A stretch of 64,000 nucleotides of DNA from contig NW_005198966.1 in NCBI RefSeq assembly GCF_000372725.1, positions 1,384,185 through 1,448,184 of the forward strand, in the 5' to 3' direction. The notes beneath the pieces were generated by a model that was given only the letters and a program-made list of their open reading frames with translations, was not told the DNA's origin and ran no database searches. Position numbers and translations under genes: made by a program. Positions within the stretch are counted from its first letter, which is position 1. Every line of letters starts with the position of its first letter. Below, piece by piece: positions 9,817 through 19,534 of this stretch. The stretch comes from Emiliania huxleyi CCMP1516 (taxonomy: Eukaryota; Haptophyta; Isochrysidales; Noelaerhabdaceae).

Positions 9817-10821
9817 TCATCTAGTGGACAGCCAATCGGCTTGAATGGGCTCCAGCGTGGTGGGCGCTCGGCCGGAGGCCGCATGGCTGCACGTAGCTGG
9901 CGGTCGGCTCGGGTACAGCGAGTAAGTCAGCGTTGCGCCGAGTCCCGCACCCTCGAGGTGCGCCAGTTGCCGCCAGATGGTGGCGATGTGCTTTCTCGCG
10001 CCGCGCGCGCTCTTCTTGAGCGACAGGTAGGTCGACGACGCCTCCCACAGCCGAGCGCGCGATAGGCTGACGACGTGGTCGAGGCACTGCGGGCGGTGGT
10101 TGCACGATGGGACGCAGGGGGAGAAAGCGGACATGCGGAGGAGGTGGCCGCCCACGTCGCGTGGCGCGATGAAGAGATAATCCTGGTCGACGGCGACCAG
10201 CCCGGGGCGAAGCAGGCTGTCAAGGGAGGGCGAGCACTCCCACCTCAGGTCTGGCCGGCTCTGGAGGATGTACTCGTACCGCCTGGCCGTGCGGCGCTCC
10301 TCGGCTTCGATGCCTTTCATGCAGCCCGCCCACCTCACGATCAGCGCGGCACGCGGCACATTCTCGTAGGCGACCGAGCACGGGACGGCGGACGATGTCT
10401 TTGCCGACTTGTTTGTGCGGACGCGCAGGTGTGTGGGCAGCAGCTCCCGGTCGGGTTGCAGCAACCACGAGCGCAGCCTGCCGCTGCCGTTGAGGAGGGT
10501 CCGCAGCCTCGCCACGCGAGACGTCTCGACAGGAAACCACCCGTCGCAGTCTCGCGAGCCCGCTGGTGCGAGCGCGGGTGCATGCATCTGCCCTGGGCGC
10601 GGCATGACGGCGTGAAGCAGCCCGCCGCGAGGAGCGCGCCAGACGAACTCGGCGCGCGTGCCATTGATCGTCATGCAGCGGGAGTATTCGGCCGAGGCGT
10701 GGACAAAGATGTCTGGCTGCAAGACGTCAAGCACCACCGCCTTGAAGTGAGCGGCGACCTGATCGTCGTGCAGGAGGGCACGCATCTGCCCGGCCAAGCA
10801 CATCGCGGAGCGCGGCGGCAT
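9817..10821 (-). CDS. glycosyltransferase-like protein (CLAGQxR / SRPDL family)
   Basis: A 334-residue protein from the ATG at 10821. It opens with AMCLAGQMRALLHDD, followed by LDVLQPDIFVHASAE, and later has YEYILQSRPDLRWE (about 182-195) and VDQDYLFIAPRDVGGHLLRM (about 211-230). This arrangement (an ICLxGQxR-like N-terminal strand, a central RPDL motif, then a D-containing strand) is typical of a broad group of glycosyltransferase-like proteins common in algae. That assignment is from memory of the family pattern and no substrate can be given. NGT and NKS sequons fit a Golgi or secretory location, but no signal anchor is encoded in this exon, so an upstream exon is likely. A related first-exon fragment lies at 21789-21947. 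Confidence 0.6.
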   Translation of the reverse strand: MPPRSAMCLAGQMRALLHDDQVAAHFKAVVLDVLQPDIFVHASAEYSRCMTINGTRAEFVWRAPRGGLLHAVMPRPGQMHAPALAPAGSRDCDGWFPVETSRVARLRTLLNGSGRLRSWLLQPDRELLPTHLRVRTNKSAKTSSAVPCSVAYENVPRAALIVRWAGCMKGIEAEERRTARRYEYILQSRPDLRWECSPSLDSLLRPGLVAVDQDYLFIAPRDVGGHLLRMSAFSPCVPSCNHRPQCLDHVVSLSRARLWEASSTYLSLKKSARGARKHIATIWRQLAHLEGAGLGATLTYSLYPSRPPATCSHAASGRAPTTLEPIQADWLSTR

Positions 10822-10894
10822 GTGGTGCCCGGTGCGAGGTGGAGAATGAATGAGGAACGCGCGAGCGCTGGAAGTAAGAAAAAGCGCACCCGCG

Positions 10895-11098
10895 GGAGAG
10901 ATCCCCTGTGCCCTGTGCCCAGCCCTCTCCGCGCCGCGATGCGCGCCCCCCCCTCCCCTTTTGCAAAATGCAGTTCACTACGCGCTACGGGTACTATGTT
11001 CGTAAGAGCTACATAACTGAAAATCCTGGGGGACGTGTCTGTCCCGCTCGACCAGCCCTAGCGCCTAGGAATAGCTTGGCATGTCCGTTTTATTTATT
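10895..11098 (+). mobile_element. tailed retroposon copy, (TTTA)n type
   Basis: The segment begins near GAGAGATCCCCTGTG, contains GCGATGCGCGCC and TTTTGCAAAAT, and ends TGTCCGTTTTATTTATTTG at about 11080-11098. The same order of blocks occurs at 12.5 and 33.75 kb, and the 3' part at 34.05 and 41.84 kb. I found no clear target-site duplication here. Confidence 0.6.
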
Positions 11099-11322
11099 TG
11101 TAGTTGCCCAAGTGCTCCTCAGGCTAATGTGTAATGACCGCACTCCAAAGTGCCTCAAGTGGCAAGTGCGGGCTGCGGCGGCGGGCGGGACCACACCACT
11201 GCGCACACTGCTAGGCACACTGGCGCTGGCACGGACACGTGTGCACCACGGAGCTTCTCAAAAAACGACAACAAGTTGGGCACGCCTCCCTGCCTCCCTA
11301 GAGCTATGAGCTCTCTCTAGAG

Positions 11323-12102
11323 TCATCGCAGCTCCTTGTTGCGGGCGCGCCGCCTCCTCAGCGCGGCTGCGGCCGGCGCGACGACGACCGCAGACGCCGC
11401 GGCCGGCGTCGCACACAGGTCGGCGAGGGCGGAGCAGGCCGCGCCGCAGGCGGCGCGGAGGACGAGGGCGGCCGCGAGCAGGGCGGCCCACCGCACGGCT
11501 TGCCTCGCCCACGCGCGAAGGCAGAGGAGGTAGGAGCGATGCAGCGTCCGCCTCCGCAGAGCCGCGAGCTGCACGTCCTCGCCGTCGTACCGGATGCACT
11601 CGAGCCCGGGCACCGCGAGCGAGCGCAGGATCGCCTTTGCCAGACTCGTGTGCGAGGCGGCGGCAAAGGTGCTCGTCGAGTCCTCCTCCTCCGCCGCGTC
11701 CTCGACGATCAGCTCAAAGCCGGGGTGCTGCGGCGCGTACTCGGTCGCGTCGTACACTCCGAATGTGCCCGCCAGGCCGCCCGCCGCCTCGCCGTCAATC
11801 TTTAGGAGGAGGCGACCCGACCGCCGCTGCGCGAGGAGCTTCCAAGAGCGAGCGAACTCGAAGTAGGCCTGCTTTGGCGAGAGGCCGTCATTTTCCCGCG
11901 GTGGCTGCCCGTGAAAGAGGAGCCGCAGGATGCGCGAGTGGTGGCGCCAGAGCAACGCCGTCCACACCTGCTCCTCGTTTGCGGCGGCGCGGAGCGCGGC
12001 GCAGGCGCGCGATGCAGCGAGCAGCGAGACCGCGTCGGCAAAGCTCAGCGCGTGGACGAGGAGCTCAGGAGTGAGGGAGCGGAGCGGGGATGGGTGCTCC
12101 AT
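11323..12102 (-). CDS. F-box / cytochrome-b5-like protein with C-terminal membrane segment
   Basis: A 259-residue protein from the ATG at 12102; the frame continues upstream without another ATG. Residues 5-50 are an F-box (PLRSLTPELLVHALSF, then AASRACAALRAAANEEQVW), which would bind Skp1 in an SCF ubiquitin ligase. Residues about 95-165 resemble a cytochrome b5 heme domain: LLLKIDGE, VYDATEYAPQHPGF and AAASHTSLAKAIL. The two axial His are both present, spaced 25 rather than the usual 24 residues, and the second Gly of HPGG is Phe. A hydrophobic Ala/Leu-rich segment (about 192-225) before a basic tail could anchor it in a membrane. The F-box is recognised with good confidence. The b5 call and any heme binding are inference. 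Confidence 0.72.
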   Translation of the reverse strand: MEHPSPLRSLTPELLVHALSFADAVSLLAASRACAALRAAANEEQVWTALLWRHHSRILRLLFHGQPPRENDGLSPKQAYFEFARSWKLLAQRRSGRLLLKIDGEAAGGLAGTFGVYDATEYAPQHPGFELIVEDAAEEEDSTSTFAAASHTSLAKAILRSLAVPGLECIRYDGEDVQLAALRRRTLHRSYLLCLRAWARQAVRWAALLAAALVLRAACGAACSALADLCATPAAASAVVVAPAAAALRRRRARNKELR

Positions 12103-12255
12103 ATGTTTGTTCTGGCGAACTGCTTCACGCGACTGGAGGGGTTGCACTGGACTGTACGTCGATGCGATGCGATGCTACTTCACTTCGACACCGTGCGCCG
12201 ATGCCTCTCTCTGGCTGTCGGGGAGCGAAGTAAAAAGTAATTCCAGTGGCGGCCA

Positions 12256-12444
12256 ATGACTGCACTCCAAGTGGGCGAGCTGCTCGAGATGCTCGAGAGC
12301 TTGCCGCGAGGGGCGGTCGAGGCCTCCGTTCGGCTGATGCGCGGTTACAACCGCACGGGCGAGTGGCCAGAGCCCATCCTCACCAGCCCTGCCCCGCAGC
12401 GCGGCCGCTCGCCAAGCCCCGTCGATGAGTGGTCAGATGGATAG
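12256..12444 (+). CDS. small open frame, 62 residues, doubtful
   Basis: From the ATG at 12256 the frame reads MTALQVGELLEMLESLPRG and ends VDEWSDG. It has plausible helical composition. However, its first codons lie in ATGACTGCACTCCAAGTG, a motif repeated at 24.3, 46.2, 46.9 and 52.96 kb, so a start inside repeat DNA is suspicious. It may be a gene fragment. Confidence 0.2.
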   Translation: MTALQVGELLEMLESLPRGAVEASVRLMRGYNRTGEWPEPILTSPAPQRGRSPSPVDEWSDG

Positions 12445-12514
12445 TGCCCGAGAGCGAGGGGTCCGGGGGGGAGCACAAACATGTATATACATAGGACGCC
12501 CAGCCTTGCCCTCG

Positions 12515-12687
12515 TGCCGCCGAGTGCATATCCTATGCGAGAGAGATCCCCTGTGTGCCCTGTGCCCAGCCCTCTCCGCGCGGCGATGCGCCCTCCCCCC
12601 TCGCTTTTGCAAAATCCTGCAAAGGTGGGGACGTGTCTGTCCTCGACCCAGCCCTAGCTTGGGATGTCCGTTGTATTTATTTATTTA
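12515..12687 (+). mobile_element. tailed retroposon copy, (TTTA)n type
   Basis: This copy runs from about CATATCCTATGCGAG through TTTTGCAAAATCCTGCAAAG and CGACCCAGCCCTAGC to a TGTCCGTTGTATTTATTT tail at 12664-12687. GCACTCCAAGTG follows the tail and also occurs at 12261-12272, but that motif is common in this window, so I do not claim it as a target-site duplication. Confidence 0.65.
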
Positions 12688-15655
12688 TTGCACTCCAAGT
12701 GCTCCAAGGGCCGCAGGGCGCGGAGGGCTTGTTGGCGAGCCAAAATAATGATGTCCGAGGCGCTGCGCTAGGCTCAGAGCGAGTTCGCGCTGCGCTAGGC
12801 TCAGACGGCGAGTTCGCGCTGGCCGCTGCGCTAGGCTCACACAGACGGAGACGGCGAGTGGGAGTGCGCTGCGATCGATAGCGAGGGAGGGCGAGAGACG
12901 ATCGAGTGGTCCCGTACCATGCGGAATCGACCCTATCCAGTGCTTTAGTGCTCAAGAAAGAAAAGGACAGACCCAGACAGCTGTGACCTGCGCGGAGTGG
13001 GGGCCCTGCGGCTTGCACGCGCCGCGGGCCGATTGCGGGCAGGAGGAGGGGGAGATGGCCATGCCCCCTCCTTTGGTGATGTCCCTTGGGGTGTGGACGG
13101 ATGTCGGCGCTGTGAACCCAGGGCCTCCAGGGCTCGCACCTCAACCTCTCACAGGCCAGCGCACAGCACCATAGGAGGTATTTTCTTCTCAATAACAAGG
13201 CTGTGAACAGCGCCGGGACCGACCCGTCCGGCGGCCCTGGGGGGGATGCCTCTGTGCGCGCGACCTTTGACACCCGGCCGCCGCTCAGCTCGCGTCCCAC
13301 GATTTCCATCGCGCCTCTTCACGACCAGTACGCTGTGGAATCGTTTGCTCCCAGAACTATTAAAGAAAACAAAATACGCGAAACCCCCACCCCCCCCATT
13401 CTCCGACGTAGCCAGCCCTCTTGTGGCTTCGACGCACACGCTACTTCAGCCACAGAGTCCTGGACATGTCTATCAGAACTTCCTTGGGGGGGTGGGAGTC
13501 GCTAAACATATTCCCCGGGGCGGTCACCGCTGCCGCCCCCGGGGCGGTCGCCGCTGCGCCGCCCCACAGGGCGATTTCGGCAAGTTTCATTATGAGTCGC
13601 CAGTTCGAACTATGAGTTGTCGATTCGACTCTCGGGGCCGCAGTCGTTGCTGCCCCCGTCCCCCCCTCGGGTTCGTCAAGCGCCCGCCGTTCAAGTTTCG
13701 GGCGCTCATGCCTAAGTGAGGGTGTGAACGGGACTATGCCCCTCCCTGAGAACGAGCAGCACACCCCCTCAGTGACTAGCCGATGCGCATTACATCCTAG
13801 TCGCTGGACCTAACACGGCTCGTCCCTATCCTGTTGGGCTAGTGCGGCCTCCCTGATCCATCTGGCTCTTCGTTCGGTTTGGTCTACATTCCATCTTCCG
13901 CGCGGGCACGACTGGTTATAGCACTTTGGTTTGCGCCAAACGGATGGCCAATTCCCCTTCTTTCTGTTTATTATTTCCTGTCGCGCTTCATCGTCACTCC
14001 CTTCCCTGGGGTCATCTGACTGATCTCTCTCTCTCTCTCTCTCGACTCTCCTCTTCTGATCTGACTGATCCTTCCTGTTTCTCCCTCCCTCCCACCCCTC
14101 CCTCCCGCTCCCTTCCTCTCTCGACTCCTCCTCGCTCGCATTCCGCCGCCCCCAGCACAGGTATGAGCTCGTCAAATCTGGGAGAGAGAGAGGGGATACA
14201 AACCGACCAGGGAAACGAGGCGGCGACAGCAGCGAGCAGTTGCCTCATCCAAAAGGTTCCGCCCCTGACGCGATTCACCCGATAACGTCACCGTCAGGGG
14301 CAAAATGCTGCCAGAAGGGGTACAACGACCCTCGGCTCCTGCCAGCCTCGCTCCCTGCCCACCCCGCTGACCCCGGGCCCGCGGAACGTAGGCCTCGATC
14401 ATCTTTTGGACCCACGAGCCGCACCTGCGCAAGGTGGCGCCCGTCGTTCTGAAGATCCCGATAAACTTGGCGATCCCTGCTTCGGTCGTTCTGGAGCTTG
14501 GCCCGCCTCCAGAGACGGTGCGGCCGCCGCGCTGCTCGCCCTGCTTGCTACCACGCGCTCAGCGCCGTCGCGCCCCACCGCCCCAGGTGCGACCCGGCTT
14601 CGAGCTGTCAGACGAGTTCCAACCCGAGATCTGGCAGCCAGCCCCGCTCGTTGACCAATGCCTCCTCCTTTAGCACCTGGCAGCAGTTCCCCTCACCCCG
14701 CGATGGCGCCCGCAGGTTCAAGCCCACGAGCTCATACACGTTCAGTGTTGCTCCCGCCCCCGTCATCTCCCACCGCGCCCAGCGGCTCTGGGAGAGACTC
14801 AAGACCATCCGTCTCGCTGACGGCCGCATGGTAATGCTCTCCAAGGCCACACCTCCCAGCTGACCACCACCCCCGACCCACCGGTGTGCTCGCCCGTGCA
14901 CAGCTGCTGCCAGCTCGTGTCTTCGACCTCAATACCGCGTGAGCCTATTAGCCCGACAATATAGGGCCAACGCACCGGCTAATAGTACGAGCATGAAGCG
15001 GTTTTCACGCGAGCCCCCGGCCTCGCACAGGTACTACTACCAGCGCGTCGAGTGGGTTAACCTCCGTCCGTCGCCAGTCGCGGGCAACCCCCTTCCGATG
15101 GTCGAGGAGGCCGCCGAGATGTCGTGTGACGGCCAAGAATGCAACACGCTACATGGCGCGGGGAATGTGGTGACTGCACTTCGCCATTTTTGACTTCCGG
15201 CACGCGCATATTTTCCGGGGACGGGCATTCGCTGCGAGAGACAAGCCGTAACGGCGTGCGTGCCTATTCGGGGGCGCCGCCTGTGCTGAGAGCGCTTTGG
15301 TCGCATTTTATTTCAGTTTCGGACATCTGGAGCCGAGAGAAATCAGTCAACCACACTAGATGAGAGGGCTCCCTCGGGGGTTTTGTGTGTACATTTGTTG
15401 AACTAGCCGGGGGGGCAGTCGGCGGAGACGAAGGGGCAACTCCGTCCACGCTTGGGACTTGGCTCTAAGCACTAACGAGGGCCGGCAGGGGGGAGACTTG
15501 CGAGCAGCGAGAGGGGGTCTCGCCGGACTCCGCTGTCGCCTGCGCGGTACTCTCTCACCTTGTGGCGTGTGAGCTGTGACGCGAGAGGGACGTGTAACGG
15601 TTTCCTTTAAGAATCAAAGCCTCGAGATATCAAGCAAGCAAACAACAAACCAATG
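12688..15655. other. 3 kb repeat-rich region, no confident gene
   Basis: Two dispersed repeats are present: 12893-12955 (core TCCCGTACCATGCGGAATCG, also near 21.55 and 48.08 kb) and 13120-13207 (core CCTCCAGGGCTCGCACCTC, also at 19.0 kb and inverted at 45.6 kb). Pyrimidine runs occupy 14020-14140. Coding-like pieces occur at 14434-14670 (VVLKIPINLAIPASVVLELG, then VRPGFELSDEFQPEIWQP), at 14685-14863 in another frame (VISHRAQRLWERLKTIRLA), and at 14991-15193 (RYYYQRVEWVNLRPSPVAG). They could be exons of one gene or remnants of an element; I could not join them convincingly. Confidence 0.4.
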
Positions 15656-16975
15656 TCATCGACCCGCCGCGACGTGCCGATACACCTCCGGGTGTGCCGC
15701 GGCGTCCGCATACACGGCCGGCATCAGAGCGTGCAAGTCACCAGGCTCGAAGCACGCGAGCATGTCGCCGAGCCCCGCCGCTTGCATCGCCCGCCCCACG
15801 CGCTCGTCGCGGCTGCCGCCCGCCCGAGGCGCGGCCTCGCCCGCCGCCTCCTGGGAGCGAGCCGCCGTCGCCGCCGCCGCACACCGCGGCGGCGGCGGCG
15901 GCGACGGCGGCCTCTCGAGCGGACCCGCACGCTTGACGGCGAAGACGTGCACTGCGCCGTCCGTGTCGGGGACAAGTGCGCACCCGCCCCCGGCGCCGAC
16001 AGCGCACAAGTAGGCGCCGGCGGCACCGGGTGGCGCTGCGGCGGGCGGTGGCGTGAGCAGCTGCAGGGCGTCGCCTCGCAGCGAGAGGACGTGCAGCCTC
16101 CCACCCACGTACTCGGAGACGAGCAGCAGGCTGCGGCTGACCGCCACGCCAGCAGGGTACTGCATCCGGCCAGGGCCTGACCCGTGCCGCCCAAAGGCAC
16201 CAGCGGGAGCGCCCTCTGCCGTGAACAGGGCGACGCGGTGGTTGCACATGTCCGCAACCCAGACCGTCCCGCCGTGCACCGCAACGCCGCGAGGGTCGTG
16301 CAGGCACCCCGCCCCCGAGCCACGCCTCCCAAAGGCAAAGCGCGGCCTGCCGTCCGCCGAGTACGCAACCACGCGGTGGCGGCCAGAGTCGACCACGTAG
16401 AGCAGCGGCTCTCTCGCGCCGGCAGAGTGGCGCCGCTCGGAGCCGCCACACGCGCTTCCCGCTTCGGCCGCAGCAAAGGCGCATCCGTATGGCGCCAGCA
16501 GCGGCAGGCTCGCGTCGTCGCCGCACGCACGCAAACCGCTGTCGCCCCCCCCTCCAAACGAGCGGACGAGGCGGCCCTCGAGGTCGAGCTGGAGCACGCA
16601 GGCGGCCGCGCCGTCAACGACGTAGAGGGAGGCTGCCGACCTCGCCACGCCGAGCGGTCGGCGAAGGGCCGAAGAGCCGCACGGTTCGGTATGCGGCGGA
16701 AGAGAGATCACGTGCAGGATAGAGCCACTGAGCAGGCAGACCACCGCGATCGTCCCGTGGCCATAGTCCGCGACGAGAGCACGGCGCTCGGGGAGCGGAG
16801 CCACAAAGAACGGGTTGCAGCACCCGGCGTGCCACGAGCAGATATGCTCGAGGTGCTCAGCCTGCTGGGCGGCGGCTGGCGGCGGCGGCGTCGTCCGGGT
16901 CGAGGCACGCGGCGGCCACGGCCGGCCGGACTCCGCGTAGGCCGCCACTAGGTGGTCGTGCAGCGTCGGGAGCAT
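15656..16975 (-). CDS. NHL-repeat beta-propeller protein
   Basis: A 439-residue protein from the ATG at 16975. It contains a series of NHL-type blades: ALVADYGHGTIAVV, LYVVDGAAACVLQLDLEG, LYVVDSGRHRVVAYSADG, VWVADMCNHRVALFTAEG and LLLVSEYVGGRLHVLSLRG, each followed by a Gly-rich turn (FGRRGSGAGCLHDPRGVAV, FGRHGSGPGRMQYPAGVAV). These form a six-bladed propeller of the kind used for protein or RNA binding in scaffolds and ligases. A short helical tail (residues about 395-439) follows an Ala/Pro-rich linker. No RING, B-box, signal peptide or membrane segment is visible, so the partner is unknown. The frame is uninterrupted, so it may be a single-exon gene. Confidence 0.8.
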   Translation of the reverse strand: MLPTLHDHLVAAYAESGRPWPPRASTRTTPPPPAAAQQAEHLEHICSWHAGCCNPFFVAPLPERRALVADYGHGTIAVVCLLSGSILHVISLPPHTEPCGSSALRRPLGVARSAASLYVVDGAAACVLQLDLEGRLVRSFGGGGDSGLRACGDDASLPLLAPYGCAFAAAEAGSACGGSERRHSAGAREPLLYVVDSGRHRVVAYSADGRPRFAFGRRGSGAGCLHDPRGVAVHGGTVWVADMCNHRVALFTAEGAPAGAFGRHGSGPGRMQYPAGVAVSRSLLLVSEYVGGRLHVLSLRGDALQLLTPPPAAAPPGAAGAYLCAVGAGGGCALVPDTDGAVHVFAVKRAGPLERPPSPPPPPRCAAAATAARSQEAAGEAAPRAGGSRDERVGRAMQAAGLGDMLACFEPGDLHALMPAVYADAAAHPEVYRHVAAGR

Positions 16976-18147
16976 GTGAGTGCTCACACACACACGTGTG
17001 TATAAGCAGGCCACTCGTCGGTGAGCCTGCGGACGTAGGGGCAGAATCGAGGCCGTCAGCGGCCCAGCCGAGAGATATGCGGCGAGAGATATGCAGCCGA
17101 GAGATATGCAGCGCGCAGTGGCGCCTACGCGCGAAGCGATTTCTTTTTGTTTGTTTTGGGTACCACTTTCCAGAAGGGTCTGTTACGCGGTGACACCCTA
17201 TGCAATAGATAGGAAGGTAGGGCGTTTTGGCCGCAGCTGTGGTTGGCTCTGTCGCAACTTCCGTCGACAAAACTTTTTCTCTAAAATCTCTCTCTCTCTC
17301 AGAAGCAGGACGGCCGGCTAGAGCGGAGCCGGTCGATTTCCATTGTCAAGACTGCGCGAAGTGTTGTCGCGGGGCCCAGAGCCGGGCGCGAGGCGCGCTC
17401 GGCTGTGATTTCTTATGTCCCACCATGCAGAGCGCATCTCTCTCTCTGTTGTGCGAGGCGTGAACCGCGCCATTCGCTCTCACCTGGCAACCCTGTCTGC
17501 ACGTCTCGCGCGCGCGTGAATGAACAGGGCATCCGGATAGCCAGGATTCCGGCTGCCGTTGATGCTCCATCGCCCGCAACAGGCGTACAATGCTGCAGCA
17601 CTGCACCGAGAGGCGCAGCAACCTCGACCCGGGTGTTGCTCGAGTCCGTAACGCCCGCCGGGCGAATACGATTGCCTGGCCCTATCGCCAAACGGCCCTG
17701 CTCCTCCTCTTGTCTGGCAGCAAACGCAAGCTGCGGCACAGGCCGCATTGGCGCAGAGGAGGCGACAAGCCTCAACGCGCCTACCCGTGGCATGCCGCCG
17801 GATCGGGCCAAGACTAAGGCTGCCGGATTCGGCCCCGCCTGCTGCGAGTGCCCTCCCGTTGAGGTGTCCATCGTATTTACAGTGGGGCTAGCGCGTCGGC
17901 AGGATCCCCAAAATCGTCCCTCCAAACGCCCCAAATGAACCGAACCACCGACCATCTGCCCCCCCCCCCCCAAAACGTACTTACGTTAAACGCCCATAAA
18001 CTTCAGTCTCCAGGGGCTCCAGGCCCCAAATGATGTGTGAGTGTTAGAGTTGTTTGGTATTGAAAAATCAACAAGAAAGATCTCTCTGAAAAAGCTCTCT
18101 CGGCTGTGGTAGGCCAGTGGGCGAGCGCCATTGGGCGGCTCAGCCAT
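16976..18147. other. 1.2 kb without a recognisable gene
   Basis: A short tandem repeat with unit close to GAGAGATATGC lies at 17071-17120, just upstream of the NHL gene. The rest has no convincing frame on either strand. A CT-rich tract is at 17278-17302. Confidence 0.5.
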
Positions 18148-18864
18148 GCACGTCGTAAATAAATAAATAAAAACGGACACCGCTCTACTGTGAGATGGGT
18201 AAAAAGGAACAGGTCCCCGCCCTTGCGATCTTTGTGCAGGGTTCTTTGTGGGTGTGGTCGGCGACTAGCCGGGGTCGTCCTCCCGATTGGGGGACTAGCA
18301 CTAGCCGTCTTCCACATGGTCCCTCGGGTCCCTGTGCTGCTCCTAATCTCTTCGTACATCCTCCTGCTGATCTCCGCAAAGTCCTGCTCCCTCCCTCGTC
18401 TCGCCCTGCGCGTCTGCTCCGCCTCACCGTCTTCTGCCCTGCGTCGTCTGGCGACGGGTCCTCCATAGTCGGTCGAGGTCGCCGCCCTCCTCGTGCCTCT
18501 TCCCAACGTTCCCTCGGCGGCCGATACCGTCCGCTCCGGCTCCCCAGTCCCCGGGTCTGCCCTGCTCTCGTCTGCGCTAGTTTCTGCTTCGTCCCCACCG
18601 GCGTCTCTCCTCTTCCTTCTCCCCTTCTTCCGCGCCAGTCTGCGCCCTCGTCGTGCCAGTGTGCTGTGAGAGAGGCTTGTATCTTAAGAATTCTCCCCTT
18701 CTTGTATGCTTTGCACATCGCGTCGATTCCTTTTCGCGTGAGCACCAGCCTGAAGCCCGCCCAGCATCTGAACCGCTCCCTAAGTCGAAGGAGCATCATC
18801 AGTCTCACCCACTTCGCTCTCTGCCCACCGTCTCCGCTCCCTCCCGCTTGAGCCGCACGTCGTA
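18148..18864 (-). mobile_element. tailed retroposon, (TTTA)n type, coding-region copy
   Basis: The 10 bases GCACGTCGTA occur at 18148-18157 and 18855-18864 and enclose a 697-bp element. On the minus strand it ends in TGTCCG followed by (TTTA)n. Its body matches the plus-strand element at 20552-21345 in inverted orientation, including the coding block LRERFRCWAGFRLVLTRKG. The protein frame is Arg-rich and decayed relative to the other copy. The target-site duplication and 3' tail identify a target-primed insertion. Confidence 0.88.
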
Positions 18865-19032
18865 GGAACGTAGCTTAAATCTTTTTTCACAGCAGAGAGA
18901 GAGAGAAGAAGAGAGAGCCAGGCTCTGTGTGTGTGAGGGCTGGTTGCACCAGTACTCCGGTGTGTGTGAATAGGCCCGCGGGTAGTCTCCCCCCATCCCC
19001 AGGGCCTCCAGGGCTCGCACCTCAACCTCTCA

Positions 19033-19335
19033 CAGACGCACAAAAAGAAAGAAAGAAAACGGACAAGCCAAGGGAGGGATGGGAGAACGGCACGCCGCCA
19101 CCACACAGGCATTTTAAGGAGAGGGGTGTGATGCGCTAGCCGTCGCCCACCCTTGGCGCTTGGGTGTCCGCCTCTTCCTATCTCTCTTCGCAGTCTCTCG
19201 CCGATTCTCGCTGCAACCTTCATGCCACCTCGAAGAAGAAGAAGATCTCTCTCTCTCTCTCACCTCGCGGTCATCCCACTCTCGTCGTTCTTTCCCTTGT
19301 CACTTCCTCCTCTGTCACGTCGCTCTCAGACGCAC
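19033..19335 (-). mobile_element. tailed retroposon, (TTTC)n type
   Basis: CAGACGCAC at 19033-19041 and 19327-19335 encloses a minus-strand element with an AAAGAAAG (that is, TTTC) tail at its left end. Its body shares the block encoding VAARIGERLRREIGRG with the 57.7 kb element. It interrupts the dispersed repeat that starts at 19001, so it is younger than that repeat. Confidence 0.85.
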
Positions 19336-19534
19336 AGCTACGGATTTCTTTGCAATAGCACGCGCCAGTTCGCACCTGTGTCGAGCCTGTGTGCTGTGAG
19401 AGAGAGTTGTCTTGTTTAAATTCTTTGCAATAAAATTCTTCTCAAAAAACAAGGCTGTGAAAGGCTCCGCGCCGCTCGTACCTCTCCGCTCGGCGAGCCA
19501 TCGCTCAATCTCGGAGCCGGAACCCAGGAAGGCG

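Noticed and set aside
10075-11016. 313-codon plus-strand frame
   Set aside because: Antisense to the glycosyltransferase-like gene, continuing into a retroposon.
12261-12698. GCACTCCAAGTG on both sides of the 12.5 kb retroposon as a target-site duplication
   Set aside because: The motif is itself part of a dispersed repeat with several copies in the window, so the match is not diagnostic.
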